Positions 47,501 to 55,545 of a stretch of 64,000 nucleotides of DNA are shown one piece after another (the first letter of the stretch is position 1; every line of letters begins with the position of its first letter). Location of the stretch: positions 3,782,001-3,846,000 of the forward strand of contig NZ_CP196822.1 of assembly GCF_051912485.1 (NCBI RefSeq). The letters are read 5' to 3'. A program made the translations under genes and the position numbers. This DNA is from Nitrobacter sp051912485. Lineage in GTDB: Bacteria > Pseudomonadota > Alphaproteobacteria > Rhizobiales > Xanthobacteraceae. The notes under the pieces were generated by a model. That model was not told where the DNA came from and made no database searches. It saw only the letters and a list, made by a program, of their open reading frames with translations.

Positions 47501-47694
47501 TGCGCCTCCAGTTCGGCGGGTGCGGCGCCGAACTGGGCGACCGCGACCGAGATCACGGGAATATCCGCACTCGGCAGCCGCGTGATAGCGAGCTTGGTGA
47601 AGCTGACCCAGCCCAGCAACAGCAAAATAATCGAGAAGACGACGGACGGAAGCGGATGCCGGATCGACCAGGCCGAAACATTGATGGTCATCAA
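44566..47694 (-). CDS. RND efflux transporter, AcrB/MexB-like permease
   Basis: 1042 residues with twelve membrane helices and two large periplasmic loops. The proton-relay aspartate pair in TM4 is present (TGILVDDAIVEIENI), along with N-terminal INVSAWSIRHPLPSVVFS. Members of this subclass export drugs, metals or lipids; the substrate is unknown. It overlaps the upstream adaptor gene by 4 nt (stop and start). No TolC-type gene is in the window. Confidence 0.95.
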   Translation of the reverse strand: MMTINVSAWSIRHPLPSVVFSIILLLLGWVSFTKLAITRLPSADIPVISVAVAQFGAAPAELEAQVTKTIEDGVSGVEGVRHISSSITDGLSLTTIQFALETNTDRALNDVKDAVTRVRANLPQNVNEPLIQRVDVIGLPIVTYAAISPGKTPEQLSYFVDDVVKRALQGVRGVAQVERIGGVEREILVSLDPDRLRAAGLTAVDVSQRLRGINVDVAGGRAEIGQNDQAIRTLAGAKTINELAGTMISLPAGGELRLDDLGTVTDTIADRRTFARFNGEPVVALGIKRSKGASDVVVAKAVQERINALKEQYPDVDLKLIDTSVEFTKGNYEAAISTLFEGATLAVIIVFLFLRDIRATIIAAISLPLSIFPAFWAMDLLGFSLNLVSFLAITLSTGILVDDAIVEIENIVRHMRMGKSPYRAALEAADEIGLAVIAISLTIIAIFAPASFMSGIAGQFFKQFGITVSVQVFFSLLAARFVTPVLAAYFMKDHPHEAPPPGPVLRAYTSLVTWSVRHYYITVLIGLAIFAASIWSIKLLPQGFLPAQDTARSLLAMELPPGSQLAYTEKVTETIAARLRKRPEVKSVFVDGGRVPPGIQEVRRASLIINYTPKQERSITQRELELSIGQELESIPDIRYWFLDENGLRAVSLVVTGPDIGIVSNVANELATQMKRIPLIANITPETSLDRPELRIQPRADLAARLGVSTEQLSQTIRVATIGDVGPALAKFDAGDRQVPIRVQLEDNARSDLKMLEQLRVPIGGGRGHVPLSVVADIRLDQGPTSINRYDRQRQATVAADLVGTAALGDATAKIHDLPVMKTLPKGVKVNPSGDAESLNELSEGFATAITAGLMMVYAVLVLLFGTFLQPITILFSLPLSIGGAIMALLLTGKQLTTPVWIGILMLMGIVTKNAIMLVEFAVESIRQGSARDAAIIDAGMKRARPIMMTTIAMVAGMMPSALAFGAGGEFRSPMALAVIGGLIFSTILSLVFVPAMFMMMDDVGAFIWRYGKRLLTSGAEATERAVTERDASNIVRTPSAE

Positions 47695-48617
47695 CGTGCT
47701 CGCGATCGATCGAGGTCATCCGGGAACATGGCTTTGACCCGGTCGCCGTCATGTAGTGAGGTGCCGGCATCGGCCACAACGATTTCTCCGACTTTCAGGC
47801 CTTCGAGAATTTCGACAGCGGTGTCGGACGTCAATCCGACGCGAACGCGTCGCGTCTCCACGATGTCTCCGTTCACCACCTGAATCGCGCGCTGCTCGAT
47901 CGCCGAGCGGGGAATCGCCACGCCGCAACTGCGCCTGGCATCGATGCTGGCGCGCGCGAACATTCCGATCCGCACCGTCGGATCTGCGCTCAGGGAGAGC
48001 CGGACGTGACCCATCTGGGTCTTGCGATCAATTTCGGGCGATACCAGCCGGACGTGCCCGACCAGATCAGGCCCGTCCTCGCGGCTGACGCGCGCGCTCG
48101 CGCCCGGATTGAGCTTGAGGACATGGATCGAAGGCACCTCAGCATCCAGTTCGATCTCGTTGTTGACCGCAATTCGAAACATCGGCCCGGCCTGCTGCGA
48201 GGCCGGCGCTCCGACGACGGTGCGAACCTGGGTGACAAGACCGGCCGCAGGTGCACGCAGGACGACCGATCCCGATTTGCTGCCGGGCGCCGCCGTCAAC
48301 CGGGCCAGTTCCTGATTCAGCGTGACGATGTCGCCCTCCCGGACGAGCACGTCGGTCACATGCGACCCTTCCTGGTCCGGGCCGACCACCGCTTGCTGGC
48401 GCGGGACGACGAAGCCGGTCACACGGACCATATCGGAAAAGCAGGCGTTGGTCGCCCGGGCGACGGTTACGAGGACGCCGCCGGACGGCCCGCTGTCATC
48501 GGCGGACCACGACGGGCTCACGACACCGATCGTTGCCGCCAGCATGCCGAACAACAGGCCGCAGGCGGCCTCACGCACGCATCGCGGCCCATATCTGGAA
48601 TCCGAAAGTCGCCTCAC
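47691..48617 (-). CDS. Short RND adaptor lacking the alpha-hairpin
   Basis: 308 residues: signal segment (CGLLFGMLAATIGVVSPSWSA), lipoyl halves VTDVLVREGDIVTLNQELARL and VLRAPAAGLVTQVRTVVG separated by only about 11 residues, then a beta-barrel and membrane-proximal part. The TolC-contacting hairpin is missing. Cys59 (NACFSDMV) and Cys231 (RRSCGVAIPR) align with those of the adaptor at 37017-37919. It is directly coupled to the RND pump by a 4-nt overlap. It lies downstream of the pseudo-caspase/TPR gene with an 82-bp gap. Confidence 0.88.
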   Translation of the reverse strand: MRRLSDSRYGPRCVREAACGLLFGMLAATIGVVSPSWSADDSGPSGGVLVTVARATNACFSDMVRVTGFVVPRQQAVVGPDQEGSHVTDVLVREGDIVTLNQELARLTAAPGSKSGSVVLRAPAAGLVTQVRTVVGAPASQQAGPMFRIAVNNEIELDAEVPSIHVLKLNPGASARVSREDGPDLVGHVRLVSPEIDRKTQMGHVRLSLSADPTVRIGMFARASIDARRSCGVAIPRSAIEQRAIQVVNGDIVETRRVRVGLTSDTAVEILEGLKVGEIVVADAGTSLHDGDRVKAMFPDDLDRSRAR

Positions 48618-48699
48618 CTTGCAATTCTCTCATTGGCACTCCGCGTGCCTCGATACGGTGATATGATGGGTGATCATTGATCGGTTGGGAAAAAATGTT

Positions 48700-50214
48700 T
48701 CAGCGCACGCCGTAACCGGCAAACTCCTTCACGATGTCAGGGTCCATGGCCTTGGCATTGGCGATGTCCAGATTACCCTCCGCGACCGCGCCGCTGCGCT
48801 GCCTGGCGAGACCTCTTCCGTAAAGCGACGAGGTCAGCCTTGGGTTGATCCTGAGCGCTGCGTCGAAGTCCGCGATCGCGTCTTTGTTCGCTCCGCTCTT
48901 CAGGTTGAGCAGACCGCGGCTGTCCAGCGCATCGACGAAGTCCGGCCGCAGCTTGAGCGCCTCGTCGCAATCGCGCCGCGCGGATTGCAGGTCGCCGATC
49001 ACTGTCCGGGTCCAGCAGCGATTGTTGTAGGCTTCGACGTCTTTCGGATTGAGCCGGATCGTGGCATCGAAATCCTTGATGGCCAGCGCATAGGCACCCT
49101 TGCTGGCATAGACCTGTCCGCGCCGGTACAGCGTGCTGGTATCGTTGGAATTGGCAGCGAGTTTGTCATTCAGTGACTTGATTGTGGGATCGTCGGCCAG
49201 CGCAAGCGCAGTCTTCCCGTCATCCTGCGTTTGCGGCGGCGTCGCCACCGGAGGCTGTGTGGCGTGGCCGGGTGACGGTTCAGACGCCGAAGGCCCGGAA
49301 GCAACGGTGGGTGGCGGGGACGGCGGGGTGGATGCAACGGGCGGCGGGGCGACCGGCGGCAGCACAACGGGCGAAGGCAATGGCGCGGGCTCCGGGCGAA
49401 GCGGTAACGGCGGCGCTGCGGCGACGGCGGGTTTGCCTTGCTGGCCGGGAATGAAATAAAAATCCTCGGCCAAAGACGACGAAATCCACGGCACCTGCTC
49501 GGCGCGCGACGCCCGCGTCACGCCGACGCGGGTGCGGTTCAGCGTTTCCTCGGCTGTCAGGTCGGGGACGCGAATCTCCTTCAGCAACTCGCTGACGAAC
49601 AGACTGTGATCCGTGCTGGCATCGCTGACCACCGAGCTCAACGCCGCCGAATACATCACCAGCGTTCCGCTCGGCGCGATCACCGGCGCCAGACCCGCTG
49701 AAAAGCTGCGGAAGCGGCGCTCGAACGGATTGCGGCGGGATGCGTCGAGCAGCGCGATCTTGACGCCGGCGCCGCGGTTGTTGATCTCGCTCAGGATGGT
49801 CTCGAGACTGAAGCCGTCGCGGCGGACGTCCGCTTCGGTCCAGATCTGCGCGTCGACCGGGATGAGATAGCTCTGGCGTCCGGACTGGATGCCGTATCCG
49901 CTGACGAAAATCAGCGCGACGCTGCCGGGCTTGATGCGGCTGTAAAGACGCTTGAGCGCAAGGCGAATGCCCTCGCCCGTCAGATTCTCGCCGGTCTCGA
50001 CGTCGAACCCGTCGTGCTTGAGTTCGTCGGCAATATCGCGGGCATCGTTGATCGGCTCTTTGAGCGGCGCTTCGCTGTCCGGATAGCTCGCGTTGCCGAT
50101 AACGAGCGCGACCCGCGCGCTGCCGTGTTCCGTCGCGTCCGATGCGGTCGCCGGCGCAATCGCGGGCAACATCGTCAGCATCAGCACGGCCAGGCCAGCA
50201 ACTCGAAGGTTCAT
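48700..50214 (-). CDS. Pseudo-caspase with Pro-rich linker and TPR repeats
   Basis: 504 residues: signal peptide (GLAVLMLTMLPAIAPATA), a C14-like domain (VALVIGNASYPDSEAPLKE), a proline-rich linker (about 275-325), and about three TPR units (for example YALAIKDFDATIRLNPKDVE and ANKDAIADFDAALRINP). The catalytic His and Cys are replaced: SGYG (Tyr107) and LLDASRRNPF (Ser159). The neighbouring motifs are conserved. The TPRs suggest partner binding in the periplasm. It is the second gene of an apparent operon with the OmpA-like protein, adaptor and pump. Confidence 0.87.
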   Translation of the reverse strand: MNLRVAGLAVLMLTMLPAIAPATASDATEHGSARVALVIGNASYPDSEAPLKEPINDARDIADELKHDGFDVETGENLTGEGIRLALKRLYSRIKPGSVALIFVSGYGIQSGRQSYLIPVDAQIWTEADVRRDGFSLETILSEINNRGAGVKIALLDASRRNPFERRFRSFSAGLAPVIAPSGTLVMYSAALSSVVSDASTDHSLFVSELLKEIRVPDLTAEETLNRTRVGVTRASRAEQVPWISSSLAEDFYFIPGQQGKPAVAAAPPLPLRPEPAPLPSPVVLPPVAPPPVASTPPSPPPTVASGPSASEPSPGHATQPPVATPPQTQDDGKTALALADDPTIKSLNDKLAANSNDTSTLYRRGQVYASKGAYALAIKDFDATIRLNPKDVEAYNNRCWTRTVIGDLQSARRDCDEALKLRPDFVDALDSRGLLNLKSGANKDAIADFDAALRINPRLTSSLYGRGLARQRSGAVAEGNLDIANAKAMDPDIVKEFAGYGVR

Positions 50215-50331
50215 GCGACGCCAGTCCACCAATCAGATGTCATTTCAGTCCGCGCCGTCGCGACCTTATATGACGCTATCCGTGTTTTCAAACCGGTGGT
50301 GCGGCGCTTGTCAACGTCTGGTGTCCCAGCA

Positions 50332-50970
50332 TCATTTATTCGTGGCCTGCTCTTTCGCGGCCATGTTGACGACCTCGACGCGACGGTTTTCCGAAGCGAG
50401 CGGGTCTGAGGGATTCTTGTATCCCTCTTTTCCATATCCGGCGGAGACCAGGTTAGCCGCGGGAATGTGATACGTCTCAGTGAGGAAGCGCTTCACGGCT
50501 TCGGCCCGGCGTTCGGAGAGATCGTGGTTGTAGGCGTCGGATCCCTTGCCGTCGGTGTGGCCGCCGAGCATGATGACGGAGCCTGCGAGTTCGTCGCTCG
50601 TCAGCGCCTTCCCGAGGCTGTGCAACTGCGGTTCGGTGCGCGGGGTCAAAGCCGCGGAATCGAAATCGAAATTGATGTCTAGGTCAATCTTCGGGCGTTT
50701 GGCGGCAATCTCAGCCAGATGATCGCGGTCGCCCATGGATAGCGAGCGGGTCTTGCCGCGCACGCTTTTGACGAAGTCCAGATCGCTCGGGGTCAGCGCT
50801 GGCTGTGCGGGCGCGCTCAGGCTTCGCGTCTTCGAGACCTTCAGCCCATCGATGATCTGCTGCGCGGAAAGGTCGCCGGCCGAGACGCTCTGCGGTGCTG
50901 CGATCACCGTCAGGCCGGCCACAAGGATAGCTATCCTCGCGCCTTTTGCGGATATCGTCTGAATCGACAT
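50332..50970 (-). CDS. OmpA-family C-terminal-domain protein
   Basis: 212 residues with a signal peptide (RIAILVAGLTVIAAPQSVSAG) and an OmpA-like peptidoglycan-binding domain (LDINFDFDSAALTPRTEPQL, then MLGGHTDGKGSDAYNHDLSERRAEAVKRFL). There is no beta-barrel, so it is a soluble or wall-bound form. AAGGAG lies 7 nt upstream of ATG 50970. First gene of the operon, with 117 bp to the pseudo-caspase gene. Confidence 0.9.
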   Translation of the reverse strand: MSIQTISAKGARIAILVAGLTVIAAPQSVSAGDLSAQQIIDGLKVSKTRSLSAPAQPALTPSDLDFVKSVRGKTRSLSMGDRDHLAEIAAKRPKIDLDINFDFDSAALTPRTEPQLHSLGKALTSDELAGSVIMLGGHTDGKGSDAYNHDLSERRAEAVKRFLTETYHIPAANLVSAGYGKEGYKNPSDPLASENRRVEVVNMAAKEQATNK

Positions 50971-51358
50971 GATCGTCTCCTTAATCATTCATGGTCCGCG
51001 CCTTGCGATGCGGGCGGTCGCTGCCGCACTCTGTGCCATGGCGTTCGGGCCTTACTGTGACCCGCCTCACAAAGACGCCGAACTCAAAAAATGGCTTGGT
51101 GCGGCACGACGGTCTTGATTTGACGCTAACCGGCCGGGATTCGTTCAAGACTATTCAATGCACGGCGGAGCTTCAATGCTGGCGCGGGACGACCTGGATC
51201 GACATTGTGCGTCGGTGCTTGGGGCGAGGGAACCCGCGCTGGGTTTGCGCGTTTCCTTGATCCAGCCCAAGACAGCGCCCGTCGGGAGGGTGATCCTCAT
51301 CAGCACCGCCGTCGGCGCCGGCGTAAAATGCGTCGTTGAAACGATCGAAGGACCATCA
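50971..51358. other. Divergent intergenic region OmpA-like / MFS
   Basis: About 390 bp holding divergent promoters. An in-frame extension of the MFS gene runs through part of it but has no transporter homology. No operator recognised. Confidence 0.4.
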
Positions 51359-52804
51359 TTGCAGGAACGTATGGACCGTATCGTCGAGACGGATATTCCT
51401 GCGCGTCTCGACAGCCTGCGCTGGAGCACATTTCATACGCGGGTCGTGACCGCCCTCGGAATCACCTGGATACTGGATGGACTGGAGGTGACGCTCGCCG
51501 GCGCGTTGTCCGGCGCGCTCAAGGACAGCCCGACGCTGCGCTTCACCAACTTCGATATCGGTCTCGCCAGCAGTGCCTATCTCATCGGGGCTGTGCTTGG
51601 GGCGCTGGGTTTTGGCTGGCTGACGGATCGCATCGGGCGCAAGAAACTTTTTTTCGTCACGTTGGCTCTTTATCTGACCGCGACGGCGGCAACCGCGCTG
51701 TCATGGGATATCGGCAGTTTCGCACTGTTCCGGTTTCTCACGGGCGCAGGCATCGGGGGCGAATACACTGCGATCAATTCGACGATTCAGGAACTGGTGC
51801 CGGCGCGTTATCGCGGATGGACGGACTTGACGATCAACGGCAGCTTCTGGATCGGCGCCGCGCTCGGTGCGGTCGGCGCGATCGTCCTGCTCGATCCGCA
51901 AGTCATCGACCCCGAGCTGGGCTGGCGGCTCGCATTCCTGACCGGCGCGGTGCTGGGCCTTGTGGTGTTTGTGATGCGACTATGGATTCCGGAAAGCCCG
52001 CGCTGGCTGATGGTTCACGGACGGCCGGAGCAGGCGGTCCGTATCGTCGCCGACATCGAACGAATGGCGGTTCGCCATTCGGATGCGCCCGCCGACGGGG
52101 CGTGGCCGACGATCCGGCTTCGAATGCGCGACCACACGCCGCTTCGGGAGGTGGCGCAGACGCTGTTCCACGCATACCGGCAACGGTCGCTGGTCGGCCT
52201 TGCGCTGATGATCGCGCAGGCGTTCTTCTATAATGCGATCTTCTTCACATACGCGCTGGTGCTGTCGACCTTCTTCGACATCCCGGCGGATCGGATCGGC
52301 TGGTATCTCCTGCCGTTCGCGGCGGGTAATTTTCTGGGACCACTGCTGCTCGGCCGGCTGTTCGATACGGTCGGACGCCGCGCAATGATCGCATTCACCT
52401 ATGGGATAAGTGGTATTCTGCTGGCCGTATCAGGCTATCTCTTTGCCACCGGCGTTCTGACCGCGCAGACGCAGACGATTGCGTGGATGGTGATTTTCTT
52501 CTTTGCCTCGCCGGCTGCGAGCGCGGCCTACCTGACCGTCAGCGAGACGTTCCCGCTCGAGGTCCGGGCGCTGGCGATCGCGATGTTTTATGCCGTCGGG
52601 ACGGGAATCGGCGGCGTCGCCGGCCCGGCGCTGTTCGGCGCCTTGATCGACAGCGGCTCGCGTGACAGCGTGTTCGCAGGATATTGTGTCGGATCGGCAT
52701 TGATGATCGCCGCCGCGCTGATTGGCTGGCGATACGGGATTGCCGCCGAGCGGCGTCCGCTCGAATCGGTGGCGTCGCCGCTCGCCGTTGTGGAGTCACG
52801 ATGA
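51359..52804 (+). CDS. MFS transporter (sugar-porter type)
   Basis: About 481 residues with 12 membrane helices. The MFS loop motif GWLTDRIGRKKLFFVTLALY lies between TM2 and TM3, and PESPRWLMVHGRPEQAVRI lies after TM6. That is the sugar-porter pattern; the substrate is unknown. TTG 51359 with AAGGA upstream is favoured; ATG 51371 is also possible. The stop overlaps the otsB start, so it is co-transcribed with the trehalose genes. Confidence 0.85.
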   Translation: MQERMDRIVETDIPARLDSLRWSTFHTRVVTALGITWILDGLEVTLAGALSGALKDSPTLRFTNFDIGLASSAYLIGAVLGALGFGWLTDRIGRKKLFFVTLALYLTATAATALSWDIGSFALFRFLTGAGIGGEYTAINSTIQELVPARYRGWTDLTINGSFWIGAALGAVGAIVLLDPQVIDPELGWRLAFLTGAVLGLVVFVMRLWIPESPRWLMVHGRPEQAVRIVADIERMAVRHSDAPADGAWPTIRLRMRDHTPLREVAQTLFHAYRQRSLVGLALMIAQAFFYNAIFFTYALVLSTFFDIPADRIGWYLLPFAAGNFLGPLLLGRLFDTVGRRAMIAFTYGISGILLAVSGYLFATGVLTAQTQTIAWMVIFFFASPAASAAYLTVSETFPLEVRALAIAMFYAVGTGIGGVAGPALFGALIDSGSRDSVFAGYCVGSALMIAAALIGWRYGIAAERRPLESVASPLAVVESR

Positions 52805-53607
52805 ATCAGGATTTAATGGAAACCGTGCCGAAGAAAACTGCTTCCGTAGTCGATGACGAACCTCATATGCCGCCGCTGCGCACATCCGCGCTGTTGCTCG
52901 ATATCGACGGCACGCTGCTCGATCTCGCGCCGTCGCCCAGCGAAGTTCGTGTGCCGCCAAAGCTTGCGACGTCGCTGGCGCGGCTGCTGTCGCGAACGGA
53001 TGGCGCGCTGGCGCTGGTCAGCGGGCGCTCGCTCAGCGATATCGACCGGATTTTCGCGCCGATGCTGTTTCCGGCTGTCGGGGGCCATGGCGCGGAGATG
53101 CGGATTTCGACAGAAAGCGAGGCAGTGGCCGCGCACGCCCCGCCGATGAATGCGGATTTGATTCGGCGTTTTGCAGCCATCGCCGAACTGCACTCCGGCA
53201 TATTGGTGGAGAACAAGGGCTACTCGCTGGCACTGCATTTCAGAAAGGCTCCGGAGGCCGAGCAGTCGATCTACGATGCGGTTTCGGTAATCCGCGCCGA
53301 CCTGCCGAACGCGCCGATCGAGGTGCTGCCCGGCAAGCTCGTGTGCGAGATCAAGCATTCCGGATTCACCAAGGCGACCGGCGTGACCGAATTGATGGCT
53401 CACGAGCCGTTCAAGGGGCGGCGTCCGGTCTTCATCGGCGATGACGTGACCGATGAAACGGTGTTTGCGATCATGCCGGACATGAAGGGCCTCTCGTACT
53501 CCGTGGGCCGCCGCGCCAAGGGCGTCGACGGCCACTTTCAAGCGCCCAGCGATGTCAGAGCCTGGCTCGGCCGTCTTCTCGACGACGAACGGGCGGTCGC
53601 GGAATGA
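52801..53607 (+). CDS. otsB: Trehalose-6-phosphate phosphatase
   Basis: HAD-superfamily phosphatase of 268 residues: motif I LLLDIDGTLLDLAP, motif II region LALVSGRSLSDI, and motif IV FIGDDVTDETVF. It removes phosphate from trehalose-6-phosphate, the product of OtsA. It overlaps both neighbours by 4 nt, consistent with one operon with the MFS, GH15 and otsA genes. Confidence 0.93.
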   Translation: MNQDLMETVPKKTASVVDDEPHMPPLRTSALLLDIDGTLLDLAPSPSEVRVPPKLATSLARLLSRTDGALALVSGRSLSDIDRIFAPMLFPAVGGHGAEMRISTESEAVAAHAPPMNADLIRRFAAIAELHSGILVENKGYSLALHFRKAPEAEQSIYDAVSVIRADLPNAPIEVLPGKLVCEIKHSGFTKATGVTELMAHEPFKGRRPVFIGDDVTDETVFAIMPDMKGLSYSVGRRAKGVDGHFQAPSDVRAWLGRLLDDERAVAE

Positions 53608-55397
53608 TAGATCATGGCCTTGATCTTGCCGTCATAGGCAATTGCCGCACGGCCGCGCTTGTCGATCCGACCGCGCGTCTGGTGTGGTGGTGTTTTCCGC
53701 GCTTCGACGCTGATCCGGTGTTTTCGCGCCTGTTAGCTGGAGATGAAGAAAAAGGCTTCAGCGATGTCGTGCTGGACGGCATGGCCGATTTCCAGTCGGA
53801 ATATGTCCGCAATACCGCAATCGTATCCACGGTTTTGACCGACCGCCACGGCAATGCAGTGCGCATCACCGACTTCGCGCCGCGTTTTCGGCAGTATGGG
53901 CGCATATTCCGTCCGCCGCAGTTGTTTCGCATCATCGAGCCTGTCGCGGGCCTGCCCCGGATCACGATTCGCATACGGCCGACGCACGCCTACGGCAAGC
54001 CGCTCAAGCGGCACTCGATGGGCAGCAATCACATCCGCTACTTTGAAGACGACGATACGGCAATCCGCGTGACCACCGACGCGCCGCTGGCCCTGATCGA
54101 AAACGAGACGCCGTTCGTTCTGACGCGGCCGATGCATCTCGTGTTCGGCAACGACGAAGCCTTCCCTGGCGATCTGGCGTCGACCGCCCAGCGTTTCGCC
54201 GAGGAGACCAAAACCTATTGGCTGAGTTGGGTGCGCCGCCTCTACATCTCCTATGAATGGCAGGAAGCCATCATCCGCGCGGCCATCACGCTCAAACTGT
54301 CGAACTTCGAGGAGACCGGCGGCATCATCGCCGCACACACCACTTCGATTCCGGAGGCACCCGGCTCGGGCCGCACCTGGGACTATCGCTATTGCTGGCT
54401 GCGCGATGCCTATTTCGTCGTCAAGGCGCTCAATCGCGTCGGCGCGACGCGGACGATGGAGGACTTCATCGGCTTTACGCTGTCGATTGCATCGAATGCC
54501 GATGAGGATCTGAAGCCGGTCTATAGCGTAGTTCCGAATCTGCCGCTGGACGAGTGGGTTGCTGCCGATCTTCAGGGCTATCGCGGCGACGGGCCGGTGC
54601 GTGTCGGCAATGCCGCGGTCGACCAGAAACAGCACGACACCTACGGCAGCGCCATCCTGGCGGCATTGCCGCTGTTCTTCGATCGCCGGTTGCCGCGCCC
54701 CGGCGACGAAAGTCTATTTGCCCTCCTTGAATCGCTTGGCCACAAGGCGGCCAGGGTTGCGCTGACGGGCGACGCCGGCATCTGGGAATACCGCGGTCGC
54801 CAGCGCGTTCATACCCACTCCGCGGCGATGTGCTGGGCCGGGGTCAATCGGCTTGCGGCCATTGCGGAACGGCTTGGCCTGGCGGAACGCGCGGCGCACT
54901 GGAACGCGGTCGCCGATCCCCTGCACGCCGAACTGCTCAACCGCGCCTGGAACCCGAAGCGCGAGGCCTTTACCGCCGCGTTCGGGTCCGACGATCTCGA
55001 TGCGAGCGTGCTATTGCTGCCCGAACTCGGTGTTTGCGAGGTCGACGATCCGCGATTCGTGAAAACCGTCGCCGCCATGGAACGCGAGTTGCTACGCGAA
55101 AAGCACGTCATGCGCTACGCCGCGGAAGATGATTTCGGTGTTCCAGTGACTGCGTTCCTGATCTGCCGGTTCTGGTTGATCGACGCGTGGTGGGCGCTCG
55201 GCAGGCGCGAGGAAGCGCGGGAGGCCTTCGTGGATGCGCTTGCACATCGCAATCGTTTCGGACTCCTGTCGGAAGACATCGATCCGAAAACCGGCGCGCT
55301 ATTCGGGAACTTTCCGCAGACATATTCGATGGCGGGATTGATCCTCACCGGCATGAGATTGTCGCGGAACTGGGAAGATCGATATTGGCGCAGTTGA
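53604..55397 (+). CDS. Glycoside hydrolase family 15 (glucoamylase/trehalase-like)
   Basis: 597 residues beginning MIDHGLDLAVIGNCRTAALVD. GH15 landmarks are the segment RTWDYRYCWLRDAYFVVKAL and the acid-bearing block GDAGIWEYRGRQRVHTHS. Near the C-terminus, where many relatives read PETAF, this protein reads VPVTAFLICRFWLIDAW (Val515). That is a possible loss of the base glutamate. Context between otsB and otsA suggests turnover of trehalose or a related glucoside. Confidence 0.88.
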   Translation: MIDHGLDLAVIGNCRTAALVDPTARLVWWCFPRFDADPVFSRLLAGDEEKGFSDVVLDGMADFQSEYVRNTAIVSTVLTDRHGNAVRITDFAPRFRQYGRIFRPPQLFRIIEPVAGLPRITIRIRPTHAYGKPLKRHSMGSNHIRYFEDDDTAIRVTTDAPLALIENETPFVLTRPMHLVFGNDEAFPGDLASTAQRFAEETKTYWLSWVRRLYISYEWQEAIIRAAITLKLSNFEETGGIIAAHTTSIPEAPGSGRTWDYRYCWLRDAYFVVKALNRVGATRTMEDFIGFTLSIASNADEDLKPVYSVVPNLPLDEWVAADLQGYRGDGPVRVGNAAVDQKQHDTYGSAILAALPLFFDRRLPRPGDESLFALLESLGHKAARVALTGDAGIWEYRGRQRVHTHSAAMCWAGVNRLAAIAERLGLAERAAHWNAVADPLHAELLNRAWNPKREAFTAAFGSDDLDASVLLLPELGVCEVDDPRFVKTVAAMERELLREKHVMRYAAEDDFGVPVTAFLICRFWLIDAWWALGRREEAREAFVDALAHRNRFGLLSEDIDPKTGALFGNFPQTYSMAGLILTGMRLSRNWEDRYWRS

Positions 55398-55545
55398 TCG
55401 AATGAAAGACACTTGTCGTAAACATCGATGCGACAACGAATTCTTTCTTCAATGACTGGCTTCAATGACGGGGAACTTTGAGTATCGTTCTATCTTGCCC
55501 GAATTTGGCGTCAATTTGGTTGGAAGGAGGCGAGGAACCATATTG

